Below are positions 45,664 to 54,076 of a stretch of 64,000 nt of DNA, in pieces. Numbering within the stretch: position 1 is the stretch's first letter; each line of letters starts with the position of its first letter. Location: assembly GCF_011764545.1 (NCBI RefSeq), contig NZ_AP022870.1, positions 1,534,001 through 1,598,000 of the forward strand, written 5' to 3'. Position numbers and translations under genes: made by a program. Source of the stretch: Phytohabitans flavus. Its GTDB lineage: Bacteria > Actinomycetota > Actinomycetes > Mycobacteriales > Micromonosporaceae. The notes under the pieces were generated by a model. That model was not told the origin of the DNA. It did not search any database and worked only from the letters and a program-made list of their open reading frames with translations.

Positions 45664-46581
45664 TCAGACGGTGCTTCTCGCCCCGGGGACGGGACCTCGG
45701 GCGATACGAACGTCGTGGCAGGCCTCGGCGGCGAGTTTGTTGGCGAGTTGATTTGAGTGGACCGCATCGCGGGCGAGGAATACGCAGGTCGGGCCGGAGC
45801 CGGCGATGATGCTGGCAAGCGCGCCAGCGGCTTGTCCTGCGCTGAGCGTCCGGGCGAGGTCGGGGCGTAAAGAGAGCGCGGCTGGTTGTAGGTCATTGCC
45901 GAGTGCGGCGGCGAGCATGGCGGGGTCACGTTCGCGCAGAGCCACGAGCAGTTTGGCCGGGAGGCTGGGCCGTGTGCGGGGGGTAGCTGCTGTCTCGGCG
46001 CGGAGGCGATCGAGTTCCGCGTACACGTCTGGAGTGGACAGTCCACTGTCGGCGATGGCGAGAACCCAGTACCAGGTGGTTGGCCGGTGTGGGATGGCTT
46101 TGACGGCCTCGCCTCGGCCGATGCCAAGCGCGGTGCCGCCACGTATGAGAAAGGGCACGTCGGAGCCGAGGGTGGCGGCGATCGAGGCGAGTTCGTGGCC
46201 GGAGAGTCGGGTGTCCCAAAGTGCGTCGCAGGCGACGAGGGTCGCGGCGGCGTCCGCGCTGCCGCCGGCGAGTCCGGCGGCGAGTGGAATTTGCTTGCGC
46301 AGATGCAGCCGCGCGGCGGCGGGCACGCGCGCGTGCGAGGCGAGCGCGCGTGCGGCGCGGATCACGAGGTTGCTGTCGTCGTGGGCGAGCTCACCGGTGC
46401 CCTCGCCCTCCATCGTCAAGGAGAGTGTGTCATCGTGCCAGGCGGTGATCTCGTCGTACAGCGAGATGGCCTGAAAGACGGTGCTGAGCTCGTGGAAGCC
46501 GTCGCCGCGCAACGGGCCGACAGCCAGATGCAGGTTGATCTTGGCGGGCACACGGACGTGCACAGGGTTGGGCTGGGACAT
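45664..46581 (-). CDS. ispE: 4-diphosphocytidyl-2-C-methyl-D-erythritol kinase
   Basis: About 305 residues, GHMP kinase of the MEP (non-mevalonate) isoprenoid pathway; phosphorylates CDP-methylerythritol. Motifs: PAKINLHLAVGPLRGDGFHE, the ATP loop PLAAGLAGGSADAAATLVAC, and C-terminal IIAGSGPTCVFLA. GGAGGTGCC precedes the ATG at 46581. It is not beside rsmA as in many bacteria but between a lipoprotein gene and a DUF1996 gene, so it may be relocated or a second copy. Confidence 0.93.
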   Translation of the reverse strand: MSQPNPVHVRVPAKINLHLAVGPLRGDGFHELSTVFQAISLYDEITAWHDDTLSLTMEGEGTGELAHDDSNLVIRAARALASHARVPAAARLHLRKQIPLAAGLAGGSADAAATLVACDALWDTRLSGHELASIAATLGSDVPFLIRGGTALGIGRGEAVKAIPHRPTTWYWVLAIADSGLSTPDVYAELDRLRAETAATPRTRPSLPAKLLVALRERDPAMLAAALGNDLQPAALSLRPDLARTLSAGQAAGALASIIAGSGPTCVFLARDAVHSNQLANKLAAEACHDVRIARGPVPGARSTV

Positions 46582-46703
46582 GGCACCTCCACACAGGACA
46601 CGTTTCTGCTTACGGAGGGCCCAACGGCCTGAATCACACACTGGTTCAGGACAACCGCGTGCGATCTTCCACACCGCGCCGTCGGAGGCGAGCACGACAC
46701 GCG

Positions 46704-46735
46704 GGGCCGCGGCTCGACCTACCGAACCGCGGCCC
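46704..46735 (-). terminator. Hairpin terminator
   Basis: 9-bp stem GGGCCGCGG/CCGCGGCCC 36 bp after the stop of the leftward DUF1996 gene and before the ispE start; it probably separates the two transcription units. Confidence 0.5.
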
Positions 46736-46770
46736 GACGCGTGTACTGGATCGCTTGAATGCTGTTGGGT

Positions 46771-47907
46771 TTAGGGCTTGTGCTTGTCCACGCCGTAGCC
46801 GTTGCACTGCCGGCCGCCGTTGATGCAGTGCTTGACCAGCTCGACGAGCCTGGCCTGGTCCCACCCGTTCATGAAGTCGTAATGAAAGGAGTAGCTGGCG
46901 CCGGAGGAGAACGCCAATCCCTTCGTGTTGCCCCCGGAGAGCTTGTAGGCGATTTTGGACTGGAGCATCGGCAGCGCGACCGGGTGGCTCTGCGGGCAGA
47001 GGCCCTGCACCGGATACGTCATGTGGGACTTGTGGTCGGGTGTGTCGAGATGCACGCCGTCCCAGCAGCTCGGCGCCTTGTAGCGGACGACCAGCACGTT
47101 GCCCGACGGGCACGAGGAGGCGATTTCCTGTGAAGCGCCCCGGCCGCAGCTCCACTCGCCGCCGAAGGCCGCCGCGTTCGGGGTGCGCATGTCGCCGACG
47201 AGCAGGCGGAAGCCGGGCGGAAACGGGCGGACGGTGCGATAGTCCTTCACCCCCGACTTGTAGTAAAAGGTGACGGTGCTGACCTCGACAGGTTGACCGT
47301 TGCGCAGCAGCGTCGGAAACCAGTACGACGCGGTGTCGCCCTTGTCCTCGCAGGAGCTCACGCCGGTGCGGACCAGCGACTCCGGTGTGGAGTACGCGTC
47401 GACGACGGTATTGCCGACGAACGTGTGGTTGTGCGAGGCGCCGGGCTGGCCGGGAAAGACGATCGGGTCGTCGCTGGCCCGCTTGGTCACCTCGCAGTTG
47501 GCATGCATCTCGCGGTATTGCGCGAACGGCGGCTTACCCGGGGGCGCGGCCAGCGGCCGCACCGGGTTGGGCAGCGTGATGTATTTCCCGCCGGTCGGGA
47601 CGCTCGGTTTGCCGCTCGTGGTCGGCGAGGCGCTCGCCGCGCATCCGGTGTGCGTAGCGTGCGCGCCGCCGGAAGGGCACGCCTGCGGTGCCGTAGTGGT
47701 CGGGGTGGGTTGGGTCGGAGCCGCCGTCTGGCGTGGCTTGTGCCGTTCGTGGTCCTCGTGCCGGCTGGACGCCGCGGTCTGCGCGGAGGCGCCACCGCCG
47801 TCCGCCTCCCGCAGCACCGGGATGGCCGCGACGACCGCGGCGACGACGAGTGTGCCGAGCACGGCGACCCGCCGACGCATGGCGCGGCGGCCGGGTGGTC
47901 TCTGCAT
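46771..47907 (-). CDS. Secreted DUF1996 protein
   Basis: 378 residues. Basic head and membrane-spanning signal (RRRVAVLGTLVVAAVVAAIP), a His- and Thr/Pro-rich linker, then the DUF1996 domain: REMHANCEVTKRASDDPIVF, PGASHNHTFVGNTVVDAYST, DTASYWFPTLLRNGQPV, CPSGNVLVVRYKAPSCWDGV, HMTYPVQGLCPQSHPVALPM. The domain is common in fungi and actinobacteria, often next to carbohydrate-binding modules, and has no proven activity. Many conserved His suggest metal binding. The open frame starts at 47907; an ATG nine codons on (MRRRVAVLG) is a possible start. Confidence 0.85.
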   Translation of the reverse strand: MQRPPGRRAMRRRVAVLGTLVVAAVVAAIPVLREADGGGASAQTAASSRHEDHERHKPRQTAAPTQPTPTTTAPQACPSGGAHATHTGCAASASPTTSGKPSVPTGGKYITLPNPVRPLAAPPGKPPFAQYREMHANCEVTKRASDDPIVFPGQPGASHNHTFVGNTVVDAYSTPESLVRTGVSSCEDKGDTASYWFPTLLRNGQPVEVSTVTFYYKSGVKDYRTVRPFPPGFRLLVGDMRTPNAAAFGGEWSCGRGASQEIASSCPSGNVLVVRYKAPSCWDGVHLDTPDHKSHMTYPVQGLCPQSHPVALPMLQSKIAYKLSGGNTKGLAFSSGASYSFHYDFMNGWDQARLVELVKHCINGGRQCNGYGVDKHKP

Positions 47908-48124
47908 CGTTCTAGTCCTCCTTGCGGTGACGGAGGTCTCACCTCCGCGCTAACGGTCGTGGGGACGCTAGCGACGGCTCGGGCCCCCGGTCATGAGCCC
48001 AAAGGCCCAGAAACGCCATTCGAGGTGGCCCAATCCAGCGGAATCACGACTGGTCAGTGAACGGGTGAGGGCCGGCGTACGTCGTGATGGCGTACCCATG
48101 AGCGAGTTAGGAGGCGCGGGAACC

Positions 48125-49875
48125 GTGCGAACCGCTTCTACCCTGCGCGTGAGCCAGGTGCTTCGCCGGCTCCGCGGCCGATCGGGGCGGCGACCCGGCC
48201 GCCGGCTGGGGCGCCGCACGATGGCCATCGTCCTGGCCTGCCTCGCCGCCCTGCCAGCGGTCGTCGCCGGCATCGGCTGGAGCGTATCCGCGGCGGTCGA
48301 CGATAACCTCACGGGGCGGCCCATCCCGGATCACCAACTGGCCGAGATCGTCAGCGCCACCAGCTCCTGCCCGATGCTGACCCCCGCCCGCGTCGCCGGC
48401 CAGCTGATGGCTGAGTCCGGGCTCAACTCCACCGCCGTCCGCACGAAGTCCGGCGGGCGCGGCATCGCGGGTCTGGACGATCAGGACTGGAAGCGGTGGG
48501 CGCCGTGGCCGAACGCGGTGCGTACGGACAGTTCGGCGAACATCCTCGCGCTCGCCCACCAGATGTGTGACCTCAGTGGACAGCTGCGGGTGGCGAACGT
48601 GCCCGGCGATCGATGGCGTCTTTCGCTCGCCGCGTTCCGGTCCGGGCTGACTGCGGTCGAGGAGGAGCGCGGTATTCCCGACTCAGCCGCCGACTATGTG
48701 GACGAGGCCGTCGGGTACGCGAGCTACTACGCCAGGCAGCCGAAGTTCGGCGGTCCCGGCGGACAGCCTGTCCCGACCACGCCACCGGCCAACGCCAAAC
48801 CCCTGCCCGCCGAGTACGTCCAGCCCGTACTCGCCGCCGGCAAGGTGTGCCAGCAGGTAACGCCGGCCGCCGTCGCCGCCGTGCTGATGGCCGCGTCCGG
48901 GTTTCAACCGAACCTGCTCGGCCGCAACGGCGAACGAGGGATCGCCCAGTTCCGGACCGACCTCTGGCGGCGCTACGGTCCAGCGGACGGTTCCGCCTGG
49001 GAGCCCGCCGACGCTATCCCGGCGGTCGGGACCGCGCTCTGCACGCTGATCACCGAGCTGTCCGCCATCAGTGGGGATCCCTACGTTTTGGCTCTCTCCG
49101 CCTTCCGTATGGGGCCGGACGCGGTCCGCCAGGCGGGCGGCACACCGAATGCCGCCACCCACGCTTTCCTCGGGAACGTCGCGTCCTACACCCCTACTAC
49201 CAGCTCGACACCAGACTCGCCGCCGCCCCCACAACGCCGGCGCCGACCACACCATCCCAGCGATCCGCAACATCGCGGCCCTCGACGCCCGCGCCACCAG
49301 ACCCCGCGCCAACACCGACGGCCCAGGACACGCGGCCGGCGACCCGCGACAACCAGCCTCCGGTCAAGGCTGCGAACGCCGGCAACGCCGTGACCTTCGG
49401 GCCGTACTTCATCTACAACGACGCCACCAAGCTCTGCGTCGACCTGCCCGGAACCGGCCCCGGCAAGTTCTCCGGCCCGGTGAACCAGCGGGCATGCGCC
49501 AAGACCGGACAGGACAACCAGGAGTGGACCTTCGTGCGGCGCGGCGTCGACGCCGACGGGTACGTGCTCTATTGGATCCGCAACGTGGACGACAACAACT
49601 GCTTCGACCCTCCGGGTACCGGGACGGTGCGGGGCGGCAGCCAGCTCGGCGAGACGAAGTGCTGGGACGAGGACAACCAGTACTTCCGCCTCGAGCCACG
49701 GTTTGTCAGCGGCGGCTTCCAGTACTACCGGATCCGCAACACCGTCACAGGTCTGTGCGTCGACGTACCCGGCGTAGCGGTGACGACCCCCGACCTCCGG
49801 TTGACGCTCAGCTCCTGCCTGGCGGTACCCGACGATCAGGACTGGGCCCTCGTCCAGAAATCGGAGTGGGAGTGA
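48125..49875 (+). CDS. Membrane-anchored double lysozyme-like (transglycosylase) protein with ricin lectin domain, one frameshift
   Basis: N-terminal basic head and one helix (TMAIVLACLAALPAVVAGIG). Two related lysozyme-like/transglycosylase domains follow (CPMLTPARVAGQLMAESGLN ... AGLDDQDWKRWAPWPN, and CQQVTPAAVAAVLMAASGFQ ... GIAQFRTDLWRRYGPAD). In the first the catalytic Glu position is kept (MAESGLN), in the second it is Ala (MAASGFQ). A Pro/Thr linker leads to a C-terminal ricin-type domain (YNDATKLCVDLPGTGPGKFS, NTVTGLCVDVPGVAV, DDQDWALVQKSEWE). The frame breaks in the linker start at the CCCC run 49191-49194 (SYTPYYQLDTRLAAAP after adding one C). Corrected length is about 583 residues. 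It probably binds and trims peptidoglycan or glycans outside the membrane. GTG 48125 follows AGGAGG. Confidence 0.78.
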
Positions 49876-50692
49876 TCGGCCGCGTCGTACCGGATGCGCC
49901 GCTCGTCGAGGCGGCCGCGATCTGCCTGGCGGCGCTGCTGTTCGCCGCCGCGGCGGCGTTGCTACTAGGCGGTCGCCGGACCGGTCCGAAAACACCCGGG
50001 CCGCCGGTCGACAGCCCAACCCAGGAGTTGCCGGCCGTCCGCTACGGCGACCAGGAGCGGCCCGCCGCTCCGCCGCCGAGGGCCGCACCTCCTGGCCCGC
50101 CAGCGCAGGTCAGCGTGAGGGAGCCGGCGCAGCCGGCGGCCCAGGAGCGGGTCGCGCTCGTCGGCCAGCTGCAAGCGGGTGGCCTGGCCGTTGCCGTGTC
50201 GTTGAACGGGGTACGTGGTGACGCGCTCGCCGCACCCTTCGGCTGGCGGGGGAGGGGCAGGCGGCGCCGCTGGCCGTGATGCCGGTCGTCCTGGGCGAGC
50301 GGGGCGGCCAGCGGCTCGTCGCAGACCTCGCCCGCTGCCCGGACGTGCTGACCGTCCTGGGGGCGAAGCCGCACCGCGTGCGCTACGTCCTGCGCCTGGC
50401 CCGGCAGGTGCTTGCCATCGGTTGCCAGGTCACCATCCTCGGTGACGTTTTCGGCGGTTCCGTACCGGCGGGCTGCCGTCGCGCCGCGGAGATGTCCGAT
50501 GTGGACCACTCGGCCGCGCCTGGCATCGTGGTCTGTGGCCCGCTCAGCCGCGCCGCCGGGAGCGCCGCCCTGCGGCTGCGCGCCTCCGGCGGCCCGGTGC
50601 CGGTCGTTCTCGGCGATGTGCCAGCATCCCGCTGGTCGGTCTGGCTGAAGGCACCGCGACCGACGGCACCGGCGCTCCCGCGGGCGGGCTGA
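49872..50692 (+). CDS. Membrane protein with C-terminal domain shared with the 54077 gene, one frameshift
   Basis: The start GTG overlaps the previous stop (GTGA). One N-terminal helix (AAAICLAALLFAAAAALLLG), a Pro-rich cytoplasmic linker, then a domain that continues in a second frame from about 50240: MPVVLGERGGQRLVADLARC, PDVLTVLGAKPHRVRYVLRL, PVPVVLGDVPASRWSVWLKA. The gene at 54077 ends with the same domain (VPLVLGGKGPWRFHVDLGRT, RCVPMVIGQVADSRWSAQIG). One missing base near 50236-50242 explains the break; corrected length is about 273 residues. The family is not recognised; the domain looks alpha/beta and cytoplasmic. Confidence 0.6.
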
Positions 50693-50809
50693 CGAAGATC
50701 TGGGCTTCGCCCTGGGCCCCACCGGGACTTTCGACCCACGCGTCCCGATACCCACCGTGATTAGCGTCCCTCGCGAGTCGCAAGTCGACACCCAGGAGGG
50801 AAGCAGGCG

Positions 50810-51355
50810 ATGGTTGCCAGCGTTACGAAGCGGACCGAGGCGGACGCCGACCTCGAACGGCGAATGGGAGCGGTCGTCCAGGCCAACGCCGAGCCGCTCC
50901 TCTACTTTCTGCTGCGTCTGACCCGTGGCCAGCGCGAGCTCGCCGAGGATCTGCTGCAGGAGACGATGCTGCGGGCGTGGCGCCGGCTGGACGAGCTGCC
51001 GGACGACGCGTCCGTGGTCCGCAGGTGGCTTTTCACTGTGGCCCGGCACCTGGTCATCGACTGGTCCCGTGCCCGCACAGCCCGCCCGCCGGAGGTCTAC
51101 GCCGTCGACCTGACCTGGGTACAGGCGCCCGACCAGCCCGTCGATGGGCTGGTCGACCGCTTCGCGCTGCGCGACGCCCTGCACCGGCTGACTCCCGAGC
51201 ACCGCGCCGTCCTGGTGGAGCTGTACTACGCCGGGAGGTCGGTGGCGGAGGTGGCCGCGCGGGCCGGCATCCCGGAGGGGACCGTCCGGTCACGTGCTTT
51301 CTACGCGCTGCGCGCCGCACGCGGATTCCTCGGCGGCGATGGGTCTTTCTGGTGA
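50810..51355 (+). CDS. ECF-family RNA polymerase sigma factor
   Basis: 181 residues. Region 2: LLYFLLRLTRGQRELAEDLL, QETMLRAWRRLDELP, WLFTVARHLVIDWSRARTAR. Region 4: LHRLTPEHRAVLVELYYAGR, SVAEVAARAGIPEGTVRSRA, FYALRAARGFLG. No zinc-finger anti-sigma gene is adjacent, unlike the second sigma factor at 59706, to which it is clearly related. It probably directs transcription of the envelope genes around it. The ATG at 50810 is preceded by AGGAGGGAA. Confidence 0.92.
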   Translation: MVASVTKRTEADADLERRMGAVVQANAEPLLYFLLRLTRGQRELAEDLLQETMLRAWRRLDELPDDASVVRRWLFTVARHLVIDWSRARTARPPEVYAVDLTWVQAPDQPVDGLVDRFALRDALHRLTPEHRAVLVELYYAGRSVAEVAARAGIPEGTVRSRAFYALRAARGFLGGDGSFW

Positions 51356-51365
51356 GCGACGGGCG

Positions 51366-52114
51366 CTAGCTGACCGTTATCTTGTCGATGTCCGGTGGCG
51401 GGGACGTCTCGCTGTACAGGGTGATGGCAACGCGTCCGGCGGGAACAGCGGCGGTGAAGCTGAAAGTGCGGGGGAGTACCCAGCTCGTGCCGTTCGCCGT
51501 GAAGGTTCGCGGCGCCGCGCTGTTGATGGCCACGGTGATTTCGCGCTCGCCGCTGGCCTCGTAGGTGACGGTGACGGTCCGGGTGCCGGCGGTGGGCACG
51601 TTCAGGTAGACGACGACCGTGCCGAGGTAGCGCACGCGGGCGCCGCCGTCACACGTGGCGCAGGAGGTGACCCGCGCGCCCCCAGAGATGGTGTTGTCCG
51701 GGTCCTCGGCCTGGACGCTGACTGGACTGAACCGTACCGGCGCCGAGGTCCGTGGCGGCGCGGGCTTTGGTGGCGGCCCCTGGGTGCGCGGAGGTGCGGG
51801 GTGGCTTGAGGCGGTCGCCCGTACCGGCGGGGCGACGTCGGCGCGGTGGTCGGCCTCGCGGTTGGCGCGGCCGCTGACGTGGGCGTACCGGACGGCGTCG
51901 CCGTGGCGTCCACAGGTGCCACGGGATCTGGCAGGTGATGCGGTGTCGTCGGCTGTGGGCTGCGCTCCGCACTGGCGGTCTTGCCGGCCTGGCTATCGAA
52001 TCGCACAGCGCTTGTCAGCGCGACGACGCCGAGCGCCGCCAGCGCGACGGCGCCGGCCACCCGCAAAGGCCCGGGCCGGCTCCGCTTGGTTTGTCCTTCG
52101 TCCGCCGCGTCCAT
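51366..52114 (-). CDS. Membrane-anchored protein with CBM6/35-like domain, one frameshift
   Basis: N-terminal head and helix (RVAGAVALAALGVVALTSAV), a long Pro/Thr/Ala linker, then a C-terminal beta-sandwich: VSVQAEDPDNTISGGARVTS, YLGTVVVYLNVPTAGTRTVT, VTYEASGEREITVAINS, AITLYSETSPPPDIDKITVS, which resembles CBM35/CBM6 carbohydrate-binding modules. The frame switches in the linker at the GGGG run 51829-51832 (CCCC in the gene; TSPPPVRATASSHPAPPRTQ after adding a C). Corrected length is about 249 residues. It is convergent with the sigma factor gene, with 10 bp between stops. Confidence 0.7.
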
Positions 52115-52291
52115 GGCCCAGACAGTAGAGCGCCGACCCCCGCCGATCCTGAGGCGAAAGGCCCAGCCGAGGGCCCAGCATGCGATCGCGGATCAACACG
52201 CGCGGGCGGTGAACCGAGGTCGTTCCGGAGCCGTTGTGCCGGCGCGAGATTGCGCGACCATCCCCCGTTCCTACCTCCCAGGAGGGCAAGA

Positions 52292-54004
52292 ATGACTGCG
52301 AGCTGGTTGGTCCGGAGCCGAGTGGCTGGCCCGAGTAGGACGATCGCGTTGCTGGCCATCGTGATGCTCGCCCTCGGCTATGTCGTGTTCACCTCGACGA
52401 GGTCGGCTGCTGTCGCTGGGGAACGCGTGAGGTTCGTGAACATGACGGGCGAGCCATTGTGGATCGGCTCGGGCGTCAACGCCGACGGCTCACGACCGAT
52501 CGGCGATCTTCCCAGCCTGGATGCGGGGGAGTCGGACATCGTCGTCATCCCCGACAGCGAGGAGCCGATGCATTGGCGCGGGCGGTTTTTCGCGCGGCAG
52601 CGCTGTAGCGGGCAGTCCGGCAGCACGTTCCATTGTCTCGTCGGCGACTGCGGCGTCTACGCGGACCGCTGTGAAAAGGTAGCGGAGCCGGTGAGCCTGG
52701 CCGAGTTCAACTTCGACCAGAAGAACCGCGCCGCACCCTGGTACAACGTCAGCTACGTCGACGCGGTGTCTTTGACAATCACCATCGAGGCGCCAGGCTC
52801 GACCCGACCGGTCGTGGCGGGCAGCTGCGCGCGGTGGGACTGCTCCGGCGGGCAGCTGCTCGCCGCGTGTCCCCGGGCATACGCGGTCTACGACCCACAG
52901 CGTGGTGACAGAGTGAACTGTGTCAACCCCAATCGGGACGCGGAAAGTGACTACACGGCGGCGATCCGTGCCTACGGCCCGCGGGCGTACGCGTGGTCCA
53001 CTCACGACCGGGTCCCCGGCAACGAGACGATGTTCAACTGCCCCGGATGCGCGGACTTCGTGGTCACCTTCCGCAGCGCGGGAGCTGCGAGGGTCGCACC
53101 GACCACGAACAACCAGGTCCAGTCCTACTCCGTCAAAAAGCCCCGTGGCTCGGAGCCGTCCACATTCACTCTGCGCGGATTCGCGGACAAGTGCGTCAAT
53201 GTACCGGGCGGTGTCTCGGCCGACGGCGCGCAGTTGCAGCTGTGGGACTGCAACGGCCAACGCGCGCAGGACTTTTCGCGCGGCCCCAACGGCTCACTTG
53301 TGGCGCTCGGCAAGTGCATGGACGTCGCCTGGGCGTCGCGGGACAACGGGGCCAAGGTCCAGCTCGCGCACTGCAACGGGGGGCCGGCGCAGGTTTGGGT
53401 CGTGGACGGATCTGCCCTGCGCAACCCGCATTCGAACAAGTGCCTCGACGTCCGCGAGCGGAACACCGCCAACGGCGCGCCGCTGCAGATCTGGGAGTGC
53501 AACCCCGGTCAGGCCGACCAGTCCTGGCGCCTTACTGGCCGCCCGCCGGTAAACCCCGGGCCGAAGCCCGCGCCGAGGAAGTCGACGGTGCGCAAGGTGA
53601 CTGGTGACAGCGGCCCTGAGGTGGCCGACGAGCAGAGGGTGGTCGACCTCACCAATCAGGAGCGGGCGGCGGGAGGCTGCGGGCCGCTCAGGGTCAACGC
53701 CAGGTTGGCGAAGGCGGCCAGACTTCACAGCGAGGACCAGGCGGCACACAACCACATGTCGCACATCAGCAGCGATGGCAGCGATCCGTGGCAACGCGCC
53801 CGGCGCTCCGGATACGACAACGCGATCGGCGAGAACGTGGCCATGGGGTACCGCGGCCCGGCGGCCGTTCTGCACGGCTGGATGACCAGTGAAGGTCACA
53901 GAAGGAACATTCTCAACTGCGCCGCGAGGTCGATCGGCGTCGGGCTGGCATATGCGAGCAATGGCACGCCGTACTGGACACAAATGTTTGGTTCGACTGA
54001 CTGA
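52292..54004 (+). CDS. Secreted thaumatin-like / ricin lectin / CAP-domain fusion protein
   Basis: 570 residues; ATG follows AGGAGG. A signal-anchor helix (TIALLAIVMLALGYVVFTST) precedes three domains. (1) A thaumatin-like domain at about 45-275: RVRFVNMTGEPLWIGSGVNA, HWRGRFFARQRCSGQSGSTF, WYNVSYVDAVSLTITIE, with many Cys. (2) A ricin-type trefoil at about 285-420: LRGFADKCVNVPGGVSADGA, LQLWDCNGQRAQDFSRG, NKCLDVRERNTANGAPLQIW. (3) A CAP/SCP (PR-1) domain at about 440-570: VVDLTNQERAAGGCGPLRVN, IGENVAMGYRGPAAVLHGWM, SEGHRRNILNCAARSIGVGL. The conserved His and Glu of the CAP cavity are present (HMSHISSDGS, GENVAMG). All three are extracellular defence or glycan/lipid-binding folds; no enzymatic activity is certain. 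Confidence 0.85.
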   Translation: MTASWLVRSRVAGPSRTIALLAIVMLALGYVVFTSTRSAAVAGERVRFVNMTGEPLWIGSGVNADGSRPIGDLPSLDAGESDIVVIPDSEEPMHWRGRFFARQRCSGQSGSTFHCLVGDCGVYADRCEKVAEPVSLAEFNFDQKNRAAPWYNVSYVDAVSLTITIEAPGSTRPVVAGSCARWDCSGGQLLAACPRAYAVYDPQRGDRVNCVNPNRDAESDYTAAIRAYGPRAYAWSTHDRVPGNETMFNCPGCADFVVTFRSAGAARVAPTTNNQVQSYSVKKPRGSEPSTFTLRGFADKCVNVPGGVSADGAQLQLWDCNGQRAQDFSRGPNGSLVALGKCMDVAWASRDNGAKVQLAHCNGGPAQVWVVDGSALRNPHSNKCLDVRERNTANGAPLQIWECNPGQADQSWRLTGRPPVNPGPKPAPRKSTVRKVTGDSGPEVADEQRVVDLTNQERAAGGCGPLRVNARLAKAARLHSEDQAAHNHMSHISSDGSDPWQRARRSGYDNAIGENVAMGYRGPAAVLHGWMTSEGHRRNILNCAARSIGVGLAYASNGTPYWTQMFGSTD

Positions 54005-54076
54005 CAGGTCACGACGGGGCGAATTTTGAACCTCCCGGACGCCAGTCCGTAGAAGGACGGAGATGGGAGGAACCGA

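Noticed and set aside
51935..52291. Upstream extension of the thaumatin-ricin-CAP gene
   Set aside because: The part before 52292 overlaps the start of the opposite-strand gene and would bury the signal helix; a strong ribosome site sits just before 52292.
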